The position numbers and the translations under genes are program-made. DNA of 64,000 bases from positions 1,352,931 through 1,416,930 of the forward strand of contig NC_087386.1 in assembly GCF_963675165.1 (NCBI RefSeq). The letters run 5' to 3'. This document shows positions 10,974 to 21,639 of the stretch, in pieces. Positions within the stretch are counted from its first letter, which is position 1. Every line of letters starts with the position of its first letter. The notes under the pieces were generated by a model, which had not been told where the DNA came from, ran no database searches, and was given only the letters and a program-made list of their open reading frames with translations. This DNA comes from Halichondria panicea (taxonomy: Eukaryota > Porifera > Demospongiae > Suberitida > Halichondriidae).

Positions 10974-11699
10974 TACGGTGGCCCTGAGGTACACACATAC
11001 CGTATAGCGGTTATGTTTCGAGGGTATAAATGTTCGTGGTTTTCGCGGATTAAGCATGTACCGCGAATTTAATATCGCATGCATGCATGTTGCAAAAAAG
11101 CTGCTATTCCACGAAAATTAAATCTGCGAAAACCTTTCTGAAGGCATTTCTGCGAAAATTATACCCTCAAAATATACCTGCTATACGGTAGTAGTTGTGA
11201 GCGATTCAACTGCAGCTATGTCAATTCGCTACGTCAATTTTAGGGTACTGCATTTCACTTTTGCAGTTCAACTAAGGCTATGTCAATAACAATTATCGCC
11301 ATTGTTTGTTTGACAATCACACAGTTACAATATTCGAGTAATTATGCCAACGAGCATGATTGTCAAGTCAATTGCATAGTCTACAGAGAGCTAACTGTTT
11401 AACAAGCACTCTGACATCATTGTCGCTGTTTCATACCTGTGGGTTCGCATTTTGTACTGCCATGCATGTTAGAGTTCAGACAGAAGATCAAGAGAATACA
11501 TTGACAATCAACTCCTCAAATCTTGACAATTAGGCCTGTTGACAAACACAATTTGTATGTGACTGACGTAGTCTCTGTTGAATTGCTGTACCCTTGGATG
11601 GATGTAGCCTAAGTTGAATTGTCGTGGCGAATTGGAATCGACGTAGCGTAGCTTCAGTTGAATCGCCCACAGCCTCAAATGTACCCCAGGGCCACCGTA
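10974..11699. mobile_element. Inverted-repeat element with TACGGTGGCCCT ends, carrying a nested MITE
   Basis: The left end TACGGTGGCCCTGAGGTACA is matched by TGTACCCCAGGGCCACCGTA on the right, giving ends of about 20 bases with one mismatch. A solo opposed end lies just upstream at 10947-10961. The CCGTATAGC MITE at 10998-11190 sits close to the left end. The interior has repeated GTTGAATTG/CTACGTCAATT motifs and no long frame. Confidence 0.6.
10998..11190. mobile_element. MITE, CCGTATAGC family, nested
   Basis: Ends TACCGTATAGCGGTTATG and TATACCTGCTATACGGTA. It is 193 bases long, a short relative of the copy at 8938, and lies inside the larger inverted-repeat element. Confidence 0.8.
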
Positions 11700-12072
11700 C
11701 AAAGTTACCTATTCATTTGTAAACAACATTTTCCCTTATGTTCATAGCACCCTAGGTTTGCATATGGTAGTGAGCTTCGTCAGGCTAAACACCACTAGGT
11801 CACCATTCAAGCTTAGAGGACCTATGTAGAGAGTGCTTGGTATAGGTAGACAGTATTCCCGGAGTGTTCACTATTTACCAAAGTCACACTACATTTTGTT
11901 GGGGGTGTATGGCTTCCTGCTGTGGCACCAGCCAGATTTTGGTAAAAAGTCTCTTTCAGAAATTCCTTAGAACCATAATTTTGTGTTCAAGCAACTGATT
12001 GCAAAACTAAAACATTCGTAGCTCTAGCTATTACGCCATGTGTATTTGCCATCCCGTGCCCCACCCCCTCAG

Positions 12073-12643
12073 ATACTGTGGAGTGTGATCACTTTCTCTG
12101 TCGGATTCCTCCCTGACGGAATGATAGCCAATGAGCATTGCGATGGCTGATGAACGGTGTTGACGCAATGTGATTTCTACCCAGTGCTCTGAATGTCAAC
12201 CAAGCGCGGGTAAACGGCGGGTGTAACTATGACTCTCTTAACATAGCCAAATGCCTCGTCATCTATATAATTAGTGATGCGCATGAATGAATTAACGAGA
12301 TTCCCACTGTCACTATAATTATATCTACTATATGGCGAAACCACAGCCAAGGGAACGGCTCGGCAAAATCAACAGGTTAAAAAGACCCTGTTGAGCTTGA
12401 CTCTAGTAAAGAGACATGAGAGGTGTAGAATAGGTGGGAGCTTCAGCACCGGTGAAATACCACTACTTTCATCGTTTCTTTACTTATTCGATAAGGCGGA
12501 GCTGGGCTTCACAACCCACCTTCTGGATTCAAGGTCCTCTCTAAGGGCTTATCCGATCATTGGACTGTGTGGAATGGAGGTGGCACCACAACACATGACT
12601 GGGAGTGCTCACGGCTTTGTGACTGTCCGTGCTATTGCTCAAT
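12073..12643 (+). pseudogene. SLC37A4 exon 3 copy, split by an rRNA fragment
   Basis: 12073-12130 matches the first part of SLC37A4 exon 3 (SVITFSVGFL-Pro-DGMIA), and 12556-12643 matches the rest (GLCGMEVAPQHMTGSAHGF). The upstream flank (about 11980-12072) also matches intron 2. Between the two parts sit about 425 bases of 28S rRNA-like sequence. An eight-base insertion near the 3' end further breaks it. No other SLC37 exon is adjacent. Confidence 0.85.
12131..12555 (+). pseudogene. 28S rRNA fragment (domain IV region), degenerate
   Basis: Contains unmistakable large-subunit rRNA blocks: GATGAACGGTGTTGACGCAA, CGCGGGTAAACGGCGGG, AACTATGACTCTCTTAA, AGCCAAATGCCTCGTCATC, ACCACAGCCAAGGGAACGG, CCCTGTTGAGCTTGACTCTA and GAGGTGTAGAATA. 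It spans the classic R2 retrotransposon target (CTCTCTTAA then AGCCAAATG) without an R2 insertion. Short internal deletions and AT-rich insertions relative to canonical 28S show it is not a working rRNA. It interrupts a duplicated SLC37A4 exon with no clear target-site duplication. Confidence 0.9.
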
Positions 12644-12875
12644 GTGTGTAATTGCAGTACTTAATTAATCTGCAAAGTTCACCTGTAAAACCTTAAGATG
12701 TCACTTTCCTACCTGTCTAATAGTAGTGGTCACCTATTACTTGTGGGGGAAACTTCCCACACTAGTCCTGGTTGGTTAAATGTAAGTATGTACAATTGCT
12801 CCATATCTGCCAATTATGTTATGGACATATATTCCATAATAATATTGTTGATACTGCATTTGGATTCACAGGTGG

Positions 12876-12882
12876 TATAAAA
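12876..12882 (+). promoter_or_regulatory. TATA box of nested small gene, copy B
   Basis: TATAAAA lies 62 bases before the start codon at 12938, followed by CATTTAGTTCATAGTA, which resembles the CATTTAGTTTATAGTA after the TATA boxes of copies C and D. Conservation of this block in all three copies supports a real core promoter. Confidence 0.6.
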
Positions 12883-12937
12883 CGACTCAGCTTCATCATT
12901 TAGTTCATAGTAGATCTATCAGAAAAAAGACAAAATA

Positions 12938-13324
12938 ATGTATCTAGAAGCAGGTCTGCTGCTCCTGCTAGCTCTCCAGTGCCATAAGCTAGTGCTTGCA
13001 TTAGTGACTACAGCTCAGAACGTTTGGCAAGCTGTACATGCAGGGGATCAGACACCACTTGATGCTGGAGCCCCTCTTGAGCGACCTGTGCAGGAGACTG
13101 GTCCACCTATTGGACATGGAAACACTGTCCTAGATCTAGTTCATGCTAGAATTGCAACTGGTGGAAATTATCCAGTAGTGCAGCCTCCTGTTCAAGAGAC
13201 ACAACCAGCTTTCCAGCTGCAAGATGCCTTGCAACAATCAGTTGGTGGACTTGGTATTGCTCAGGAGTCACTGTACCAGAGGAACCTTCCTGCAGCAATG
13301 GTGGTGGCAAGTCTGCATGTTTAA
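12938..13324 (+). CDS. Unrecognised small secreted or membrane-anchored protein, copy B
   Basis: 128 residues with an N-terminal hydrophobic run (LLLLLALQCHKLVLALV) that could be a signal peptide or signal anchor. The rest is polar and Gln/Pro-rich with GDQTPLDAGAPLERPVQETG and a conserved tail [20 protein letters not shown]...[14 protein letters not shown]. There is no cysteine after the hydrophobic run and no family I recognise. A GTGAGT donor follows the stop by 7 bases, and CCCAG at 13461-13465 precedes a 3' UTR exon. Paralogues at 19119 and 32452 differ mainly in the middle by in-frame indels, which suggests selection on the protein. It precedes a lone NUP35 exon 8, as the others do in NUP35 intron 7. 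Confidence 0.65.
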   Translation: MYLEAGLLLLLALQCHKLVLALVTTAQNVWQAVHAGDQTPLDAGAPLERPVQETGPPIGHGNTVLDLVHARIATGGNYPVVQPPVQETQPAFQLQDALQQSVGGLGIAQESLYQRNLPAAMVVASLHV

Positions 13325-14372
13325 ATTTAAGGTGAGTAGTTGTATTAATGAACTTAGAAAATGAAATGTTGTGATTCGAAATTCGTTACAAGACTCTCTA
13401 GAGTTACAGTGTGGCTCATATTGTATTAAACTTGTCTGTTAATTTTGTTGTTTTTATGTTCCCAGGTTCCTGTTCAGAGTGGAAATTATCAATGAGCTGA
13501 AACTTTAAAATCTTACAAAGCAACTGTGACTCTACTACTGTGTGTGTGTGTATTGCTTTAATGTTGCATCTTATTTTTGTACTGCACATTGCTTATAGTT
13601 GCACATCATTTATTTTGTCCACGTGTTTTATCAAAGATCATGCATGGCTAAAACTAGAGCACTAAAGTGCAAACCCTCGGCTGGTGACATGATTATAAAG
13701 AAACCAGAAGAGTGATATATTGCAGTGCATAATTATTATTATAATGATGTTGTTATCATATGTGACAGCTGGGAAAACCAGACTATTGGAGCAGACTAAA
13801 ATTTTGGTGATTAATGTACCAAGTGATAGAGCAGAGCATCGCCTACACAATGGTATGCTTAGTGTTCACATACCTAGTTTCATACCCGAGTTATGCTCGT
13901 TAGAAACTCGAAGCCGTAAAATGTAGTATCGGCTCTCAAAGATTGCTCAATTAGGAAAAATAAGGTAATAACGAAAGTTTGGACAAAGCGTTTCGATGGA
14001 AAGAGTTGGATTTAGAGCATCAGATTTTACAGAGAGGTAGTAGAAGGACTGTAGATACGTATACACCAATAACATTTTATTTGAGATTTTATACTGTAGG
14101 TATCATAATTATTGTTAATTTATATTCCCAGGTTCCTGTTCAGAGTGGACAATTATCAATGAACTGCAAACTTTAAAAGCTTACAAAGCAACTGTGACTC
14201 TACTACTGTCTGTGTGTATTGCTTTAATGATGCATCTTATTTTTGTACTGCACATCGCTTATAGTTGCACATCATTTATTTTGTCCACGTGTTTTATCAT
14301 CGCTAAAATAATGTCTCAAAGTTACTATTTAAAAAGTTAAAATACGATAACCTTGTTCCCCCTCCCGTGCAG
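13325..14372. other. 3' UTR exon of the small gene, partly duplicated; otherwise non-coding
   Basis: The spliced 3' UTR segment starting GTTCCTGTTCAGAGTGG at 13466 recurs at 14132 with its downstream flank, so this block carries an internal duplication of about 0.67 kb. No open frame beyond about 70 codons is supported. Confidence 0.5.
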
Positions 14373-14432
14373 GTGACCTCCAATGGTAACTGGATGCACA
14401 TTCTCTACCAGTCCAGACTACAAGCTAAGAAG
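14373..14432 (+). pseudogene. Lone NUP35 exon 8 copy B
   Basis: GCAG acceptor followed by [20 protein letters not shown], identical in length to exon 8 of the intact gene. The donor reads AAGGGTCTCC rather than AAGGTAGG. At 14650 a degraded stretch (CCCTCAGTAGGTTGCCAATG) resembles exon 9. No other NUP35 exons are nearby, so this is an isolated fragment of the duplicated block. Confidence 0.8.
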
Positions 14433-14680
14433 GGTCTCCTTTTGGTCATTATTACCAATACGTATATATTTCTGTTACGCTAGTTTTAAACGGGTATTTA
14501 CCCTAGTACTGCATGCTTACCTGTACTTGTTGGGATTTCTCCTAGGACATGTACAGCACACACCATTGTAGCGTGTAATATATACTACCTGCTGAATACC
14601 ATTTGTACTGTGTATATTAGCGCTCACAAAAGACTTTTCTTCCCTACAGCCCCTCAGTAGGTTGCCAATGTCTATGGTAC

Positions 14681-14775
14681 CTGAATCTCATCTCTGTACT
14701 CCTTGAGTCTCTTGACAGTCCCTTCCTTACACAACCACACCTCAAGCGCACAAGCTGCTGGTCATGAGACACTGA
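14681..14775 (-). pseudogene. ABCF ATPase exon remnant, copy B
   Basis: On the minus strand this matches the exon at 20348-20464 (VSHDQ then WLCKEGTVKRLKEYRDEIQ) but has an internal deletion after VSHDQ that breaks the frame. It immediately follows the exon 9-like remnant, as in copy C, so it belongs to the same duplicated block. Confidence 0.65.
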
Positions 14776-15974
14776 ACACAAGAATGCCAATGGGCACAAT
14801 CCCAATTAACCACGGTGTGTAAACAAGTACAACTGATAGCATTGTGTAACTTAGCATTGTGTAAGTGTATTCATATAGCACCTGAGCGTGTTTGCATGCC
14901 ACCAAGAGTTCAATGAACTCTTGATGCCACTAACCAACCACCAATCATGCTCTGATCCTATTTATATTGTGTGTAGATCGAGACTGCACTTGTGTGTATA
15001 TAATTAGGTAAGAATGCCGATGTTTATGTAAGCAGAAACACTTTATGTGCTGCTTATGGAAGTAATACAATCCCAATGAAGGTTACTCTGTAGTGTTTAC
15101 TCATGAATTATTAATGAGTTTTAATTTTTTGAGAAAGAAAGACATTGTTTCTATTATTTTATGTGTCTATACTGTTGCACTACTCATAAGTAACTATTAC
15201 AGCGCTTGCTAGCTATAATAGTTACTTGGTACGCTAACTAGATGGCAAAAAATTTACCACAAAGATCGTGAGGTCACTGCCGATTTTAGTCGTCAAATAT
15301 TAGACAAAGAAAGACTCTAACAAGAACTAAACAGTGACCTACCAGCAGTTTATGATATTCCTGAGGGCGGCTCGAAGAGTTCTTGCTCCTATCTATCTAA
15401 GAAAAATGCCATGATAGTTTACTAGCTAGTCGGCTATTTTTCCACTTCTATGTACACGAGCTAACTCGATGACTGTTCATTGTTTTGAAGAAATTTTTTC
15501 GAGCCGCCCTGCCCCTCGCTTGTGTTAGATGCATGCCAACTAATCACCCACCAATCATAATTCCTAATAACATTGTTGTACCTGTGTAATGATGTGTAAT
15601 GCAATCCCAATTAACCACAGTGTAACCCCATCAATATTTGGTGTTCATATAGCATCTAACATGAGCACTAACAAGCACTAACCACCCACCAATCATGATT
15701 CCTATCTTGTACTATTATACCATCAATATTTGGTAAATAAGTGGATATAGCTACTAATCCTTATAATTATACAAGTATGAATTATGTGGCAAGTGAAAGT
15801 TGTCAGTTAAAGGGAATAGTTTGCAGCTAGCATAATCCACCAGGGCCCACACCATGCTGCTATTAACCCTGTAAGCACACGCTGTATTGATATTCCACTA
15901 ATAGTGAGAGTAACTCAGTGTAGAGTTACATAGCATGCATCTATTGTCACTGTGTTCTGTGTCTCCTCATGCAG
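14776..15974. other. Gene-free stretch with a small fold-back
   Basis: Repeats of CACTAACCAACCACCAATCATG and CAATCCCAATTAACCACAGTGT recur here and at 20.5, 21.5 and 22.2 kb, marking a dispersed local repeat. A fold-back lies at 15365-15509. From about 15780 the sequence matches the stretch before the SLC37A4 exon 4 copy at 28.26-28.48 kb. No gene seen. Confidence 0.5.
15365..15509. repeat. Fold-back element with GGGCGGCTCGAA ends
   Basis: GGGCGGCTCGAA at 15365-15376 is perfectly mirrored by TTCGAGCCGCCC at 15498-15509. The 120-base interior has no frame. It may be a small MITE. Confidence 0.5.
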
Positions 15975-16147
15975 TTGGTAGTGTGTTGGCTGGATGGTCG
16001 CTGGCGTATGTGATGGGACAGTACAGTTGGAGCACAGCTTACTGGCTCATGGAGCTTGTCTCTGTCTCCATGGTGATCGGCTATCTCTACCTACTGTGGG
16101 TCATGATGAGATCCAGAGAACCAGTAGGAGGGACCAAGAAACACTAA
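15975..16147 (+). pseudogene. SLC37A4 exon 4 copy C
   Basis: Starts after GCAG and reads GSVLAGWSLAYVMGQYSWSTAYW through to the KKH stop, intact in frame. No exons 1-3 precede it. About 200 bases of flank match copy D. It is a terminal-exon duplicate and could act only as an acceptor for a distant donor. Confidence 0.85.
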
Positions 16148-16189
16148 CATGCTATATTCTTAGTTTAACCTCTGTTACCGTAACTTCAC

Positions 16190-16246
16190 GTTTTCATTGG
16201 CATATAATTAATGACATGATTTCTGACAACACAAATGACACTATTA
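16190..16246 (-). pseudogene. Remnant of the fucosyltransferase 3' end, copy C
   Basis: CATTGGCATATAATTAATGACATGATTTC and ACACAAATGACACT resemble the end of the fucosyltransferase gene (the region of KCRLCQKIMSL and its stop at 5207-5255). The remaining 1.1 kb of the gene is missing, and the sequence continues into that preceding NUP35 exon 1. Confidence 0.6.
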
Positions 16247-16943
16247 AGTAACGAGTGTGAATCGACCTAATGCTGTCCTGTTTTTATTACATGCATGTGA
16301 GCTTTAATATTTGGGTTGTATCTAAATGTAAGATATATATATAATATTATAGATGTGGTAAAGATTGACAAATTCACAAAACATAACACTAACGTAACAG
16401 TTGATAATCGACCCTCCACAAAACACCTACATCATTCTAAAGAGCCATGGCATTGTTCACTTCACAAGGACAGCAGGGTAACTTCTCTAGAGAAAGAATC
16501 AAATCATACACACACCTCATCATGCATTATTACAATCTCTCTACCTTCTCGTAAACATCTATCTGTTTGTACCCCCCTCCACACAGCGCCTCTGTACGGT
16601 TTCTCCCAGTACACTCCGTCAGGGCACCCTCAGTCACAGGCCATGTTTAATCAGAGTGGGTTAACGATGGGAGCATCTCCCCCCGGGCCCATGGATACCA
16701 GCGGCTACCTCCCACCATTCCTACTGGGGACCCCTGCCACCAAATCAGTATGTCTGTATATATGGCACACACTAGATCATGTACTTAGTGACACGTAACG
16801 GTCCGGTAATCCAGTTTCATAATGTTGTGGACAGCCTTAGGCACATTAGGTCACTACATTTCCAGGTATTATTTGGTAAGGGTCCTCTTGATACTAGTAT
16901 GTATCTGCTATTACATATAGCATGAGAATCCTTGTGTTGTACA

Positions 16944-17152
16944 TACCGTATAGCGGGTTATTTTCGAGGCACTACATTTTCCGTGGATTGCCCAAACAAA
17001 ACATTTCGAGGATAGAGGTTCAAATGACCACACCCCTACAGTAGAGAGGTTTCAATAACCGGATGTAAACCAATTTTTGACGCACTAAATTTTCGTGTTT
17101 TTGTGTCAATCCTCGAAAATTTTGTGCCTCAAAAATAACCAGCTATACAGTA
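16944..17152. mobile_element. MITE, CCGTATAGC family
   Basis: Ends TACCGTATAGCGGGTTATTT and AAATAACCAGCTATACAGTA; 209 bases, in intron 2 of NUP35 copy C and absent from the same intron of copies A and D, so it inserted after duplication. Confidence 0.8.
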
Positions 17153-19058
17153 TGCAGTATACAGGCAGCTCACCCTCGGGCTTGTGCCTGTACATGTATA
17201 CTGCATACAACACTTCGCCTCATCTATTGCAGGTGGACCTGGTAATCATGTTTAGAGTTGTAATGATATTCATAGCCTCTACTGTGTGCAGCCCTCTCGT
17301 TCGCCAGTGTCTCGTCAGCTGTCCACTCACAGTACCAGGGCAACAGGGAGCACCTCTTCTCTACTGGACAGGTGAGGGAGGAATCTGTATTCAACACTGC
17401 TAGTAGTCGATCAAATATGGTAGAGTCAGGAAGTCATTACTACATAATTATGTAATAGCTTAAATAATGGTACACTTAGCTACATTTTCTCACAGTAGGT
17501 ATCCGCTATGTGTTCTATTCTCCTTCTCCAGGTCATCTCTTGGTGTTGGTCCCTCTAGCAAGGTGGGGGTGGTGTCCAGTCCCTGGGGGGTCCACCTGTG
17601 GAGGGGCTGTATGACCATCCCACTGCCTCCCCTGCCAGGAGCAACACACCATTCATACCAGGTGAGCTAGTTATGGATCTCTTAGTTAACGTGCACATTG
17701 GATGGTGTGTACTGAACATGTGAGGAGCTTAGCCTCGTTCCCAGCCGGAATGCCGTTATATTGAAGGCCTGGGACCGAGGCTAATGTGAGCCCAGGCCAG
17801 TGTGGGAATGATTGTGTGTAGCTGGTTAATGTCACCTAGAGATGTAAGTGTGAGACAAATCACTTGAAATTGATGTATGTAGGTATGAATGTTCCTAGTA
17901 GGTCTCCAGCTTTGTTGGCTGAGAGTAAATATTTAAATAGCCACAAAGGATGCAGTATGCAACTCTCTTTGAGAGACACGGACAGTGCACTTGATATTAT
18001 AATGACCTGATAACCATTCATTTGCATGACAGCATACTTAGAAGAGGTCATTGGTATTTCGTTGCTGCATGTGAATCCTGCCTGTGCTTAGCAGTATGTC
18101 CAAGTTTCATTGCTTACAGTACTGTTAGTGTATGCAACCCTCCTTGAGACCATTCCTACACCTTCAGGTAGTTCCCCTGAGAGGAGACAGCTGAGCTTCA
18201 GTGTGGTCAACTCTGTCCATCGCATGAGCAGTACCTCACTACACACACACAGGACCATCTCCACTCCAGGTACTCCACTCTACCTCGTACAAAGTCTGTG
18301 TGACCTGTAAAACATGCCTAACTCTAGCTCTCAGATAAACTGTGTGCTGTGTGTGTCTACCCTATATATTCTTGTACTTTCATCATCTTAGTTTAATCGT
18401 ATTTCATTCATTGACAGGGTCTGTGGGTGTGGCCAGCCTGGATCACCGCACACCACCCTCCCCACCTCAGATGGACCCATTCTACACTCAGGGGTGAGTG
18501 AGATCTGGTCATAATTATAGCACCTAGAATTCATTACAAAAGAATTACAAAAATGGCACAATTCCCCTCTACCTAGCAGGCAGGCAGCACATAAATAAAT
18601 TATGCCAGTAAAGAGCCTAGTGTGGGCAAGTAATCTAGTGCTGTGTCATGTGGGCTTGTGATGGAGGTTATTGAACCACTAAACACTCCCTCCCTGTAGA
18701 GAGAACCTGACGAGTGAGGATGACTATCAGGATTGTTGGGTCACTGTGTTCGGGTTTCCCCCGGCAACCTCTTCTTATATCCTAGAGCAGTTCTCTCAGT
18801 ACGGGACCATCCTCAAACATGTGGTGAGATTCTCATATTTATGGGCTCCTGGTTAGGTACAGTAGAGTGTGTGATTTGTTGGGTGCCATGTAAGTATGAT
18901 GCACCTACTTACATGGCTGTACCCAGACGATGTGTATTTTAGTTGGCATTTGTCGCCACAGTAATTGTTGCTGGCACCAGCATTTCGGTTGTTTATACTT
19001 ATGCACAATTGGTCTATATATGACACAACCCCTATAATATGGCACAATCCATCCCAGG

Positions 19059-19065
19059 TATAAAA
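19059..19065 (+). promoter_or_regulatory. TATA box of nested small gene, copy C
   Basis: GGTATAAAAGCAGGACTCTC followed by ATTTAGTTTATAGTA, nearly identical to copy D at 32392. It lies 54 bases before the start codon. Confidence 0.65.
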
Positions 19066-19118
19066 GCAGGACTCTCATTTAGTTTATAGTAAAGAAAAGT
19101 TTTGTACAAGACAGAATA

Positions 19119-19517
19119 ATGTATCCAGCCTTACTACTAGAAGCAACTCTGCTGCTCCTGCTAGTAGCTCTCCACTGCTACAAGCTAGTGCTTGCATTAG
19201 TGACAGCTCAGAATGCTTGGCAAGCTGTACATGCAGGGGATCAGACACCACTTGATGCTGGAGCCCCTCTTGAGCGACCTATGCAGGAGACTGGTGCACC
19301 TATTGGTCATGGAAACACTGTTTTAGTTCAGGCTAGTCTTGCAACTGGTGGAAATTATCCAGGAGCTCAGTTTGTGCAGCCTGTACAAGAGACACAACCA
19401 GCTTTCCAGTTGCAAGATGCCTTGCAGCAATCAGTTGGTGGACTTGGTATTGCTCAGGAGTCACTATATCAGAGGAACCTTCCTGCAGCAATGGTGGTGG
19501 CAAGTCTGCATGTTTAA
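19119..19517 (+). CDS. Unrecognised small secreted or membrane-anchored protein, copy C
   Basis: 132 residues and the longest of the three copies. Starts [23 protein letters not shown]-like (hydrophobic residues about 4-27), then [19 protein letters not shown], a Gln/Pro-rich middle, and the shared tail [19 protein letters not shown] followed by [14 protein letters not shown]. It sits in intron 7 of a NUP35 pseudogene on the same strand, with its own TATA box and a 3' UTR intron (donor GTGAGT at about 19525; acceptor CCCAG before GTTCCTGTTCAG at about 19660). A GT repeat follows at 19732-19757. Function unknown. Confidence 0.68.
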   Translation: MYPALLLEATLLLLLVALHCYKLVLALVTAQNAWQAVHAGDQTPLDAGAPLERPMQETGAPIGHGNTVLVQASLATGGNYPGAQFVQPVQETQPAFQLQDALQQSVGGLGIAQESLYQRNLPAAMVVASLHV

Positions 19518-19727
19518 ATTTAAGGTGAGTAGTTGTATTAATGAACTTAGAAAATGAAATGTTGTGATTCGAAATTCGTTACAAGACTCTCTAGAGTTAC
19601 AGTGTGGCTCATATTGTATTAAACTTGTCTGTTAATTTGTTGTTTTTATGTTCCCAGGTTCCTGTTCAGAGTGGAAATTATCAATGAACTGCAACTTTAA
19701 AATCTTACAAAGCAACTGTGACTCTAC

Positions 19728-19758
<31 letters not shown>

Positions 19759-20347
19759 TTGCTTTAATGATGCATCTTATTTTTGTATGCACATAGCTTA
19801 TATAGTTGCACATCATTTATTTTGTCCACGTGTTTTATCAAAGATCATGCATGGCTAAAATAATGTCTAAAATAATGTCTTCTAACAAAGTTACTATCTA
19901 AAATATGATGACCTTGTATTATATCTTAATCCCTACTATCTAAGAGAGCAATTATACGATGACCTTGTCCCCCCTCCCCTGCAAGTGACCTCCAATGGTG
20001 ACTGGATGCACATTCTCTACCAGTCCAGACTACAAGCTAAGAAGGTAAATCTCCTTTTTGCTCATGAAACACTAAAGTTGCTCGTTAAAACAATTACCAA
20101 CACATAAGTATTTCTGTTACGCTAGTTTTGAAGGGGTATTTCCCCTAGTACTGCTTACCTGTTTGTGTGTGTACCTGTTGGGATTTCTCCTAGGACATGT
20201 ACAGCTTACACACCATTGTAGCGTGTAATACATAATACCTGCTGATACCATTTGTACTGTGTATAATTATTAGAAAAGACCTTTCTTCCCTCCAGCCCCT
20301 CACTGCTCAGTAGGAATGCCAATGTCTATGGAATTGAAAGATTGTAC

Positions 20348-20464
20348 CTGAATCTCATCTCTGTACTCCTTGAGTCTCTTGACAGTCCCTTCCTTACACA
20401 ACCACACCTCAAGAGCGCAAGCCTCAATGAGATGCTGGTCATGAGACACTAGCACCACTCTTCC
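20348..20464 (-). pseudogene. Isolated ABCF-family ATPase exon
   Basis: A 39-codon exon on the minus strand with a TGTAG acceptor and a CAG/GTACAA donor, both canonical. It reads GRVVLVSHDQHLIEACALEV then WLCKEGTVKRLKEYRDEIQ. VLVSHD is the switch (H-loop) region after Walker B in the second nucleotide-binding domain of ABCF proteins; the run to WLC and a weakly conserved tail fits ABCF3-like proteins, which act with the translation machinery. No Walker A or signature exon is in the window. Fragments of the same exon recur at 14681 and 22134. Likely a duplicated fragment; it could be the penultimate exon of a gene only if others lie far away. Confidence 0.7.
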
Positions 20465-20606
20465 CTACACAAGGCTCAATCCCAATTAACCACAGTGTGT
20501 ACAAATACAGATAGCAGCGGTACATTGTTTGTATAGTACCGAAACATGTGTTTGTTTGCAACCATCAATCATGCAGTAGATCGAGAGTGTACTTGCCTGT
20601 ACAGTA

Positions 20607-20834
20607 TACCGTATAGCACGAAATTTTCGAGGCACTTATATTTCGTGGATTGGCCTCTAAAAGCATTTTCGTTGCACAATGTTCGCGGAATGACTGCTTA
20701 CCGGAAGCCACGCCTTTAAATCTTTGCACGTTATAGCAGGTAATTCAATTTTCGTGGACTTAATTTTCGTGTAGGATTGCTACCCACGAAATTCGGGAAA
20801 ATTAAGCCCCTCGAACATTTCGCGCTATACGGTA
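20607..20834. mobile_element. MITE, CCGTATAGC family
   Basis: Ends TACCGTATAGCACGAAATTT and ACATTTCGCGCTATACGGTA. 228 bases with GTGGATTGGCCTC and ATTTTCGTGG motifs inside. Non-coding. Confidence 0.85.
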
Positions 20835-21639
20835 TATAATTAGTAAGAAATGCCGATGTCTATGATTGTACCTAGTGTGTAATACAATATTGTTGTACTT
20901 GTAATAACAATTAATATGCATGAAACATTGCTAATATTTACAGTGCTAACACATGTACATTATGTAGCTGATCAGTTACTTTGGTGGCTCTTAATCAGTA
21001 TACTCAGCCTTAGGCAGCACTACAGAAGCTGGCACTAGATGTTGGCCTTGAGAAATAGTGGTCCATTTTTACGCACTTTTGTGCACACTGTATAGACAGC
21101 ACTTTCATTGTGTATAAGTGTATTCATAATAATAAGTGTACAGCACCCTAGTAACCATGGTAACACCAGGTTAAGGTGTGTACATATAGCACCTAAACAT
21201 GTGTTTGTTTACATGCCACTAACCTAGTTAGCCTCCTTCGCAATCATGCTCTGTGATTGATATTATGATGACACTGGGTACAACATTGTTGGTGATATGA
21301 CTAGAACATGACGCTATGTTGTGGAGTGGAGCTGCACCAACTTGTGATAGTGAGATAATTATAAGATGATCCCCAGACATGATATTTATATTATTCTGTG
21401 ATATTTGTTGTGTCCCTAATTGTATGCAACCCCAAAATAACCACAGACTGTGTAGATCGACAGCATGCACTTCCTGTTCATACAACACTGTAATGCACCC
21501 TAGTAACCATGTGTCTGCATGCAGGCACTAACCACCAATCGTGCTCTGATTACTATTATGTGTGTGCTTGTCTGTACAGTATATATAATTATATATCCAA
21601 TCCTAAATAGTAATTAGCTACAGTGCATGTCCCTGCAAT
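20835..21639. other. Gene-free stretch of local repeats
   Basis: Holds copies of short dispersed phrases (CACTAACTAGCC, CAATCATGCTCTG, TGTGTTTGCTTGCAT-like) also found at 14.8, 15.6 and 22.2 kb. No frame of interest and no RNA gene seen. Confidence 0.45.

Larger units (their letters stand above)
16447..20044 (+). pseudogene. NUP35: NUP35 copy C, decayed (exons 1-8)
   Basis: Exons at 16447-16477, 16587-16747, 17292-17371, 17532-17661, 18168-18269, 18418-18493, 18700-18823 and 19985-20044 align with the intact copy D. Exon 4 has lost a G from a G run, giving a frameshift. The acceptor of exon 8 is GCAA instead of GCAG. Exon 9 is only a degraded trace near 20297, and exons 10 and 11 are absent, replaced by an antisense ABCF exon. 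Intron 2 carries a MITE. Intron 7 still holds an intact copy of the small nested gene. Exon 6 and 7 products ([24 protein letters not shown]) are unchanged, so decay is recent. Confidence 0.85.

Noticed and set aside
12391-12651. 86-codon frame MSLTLVKRHE...
   Set aside because: It reads through the 28S rRNA fragment into the SLC37A4 exon copy; the coding part is explained by the exon and the rest is rRNA.
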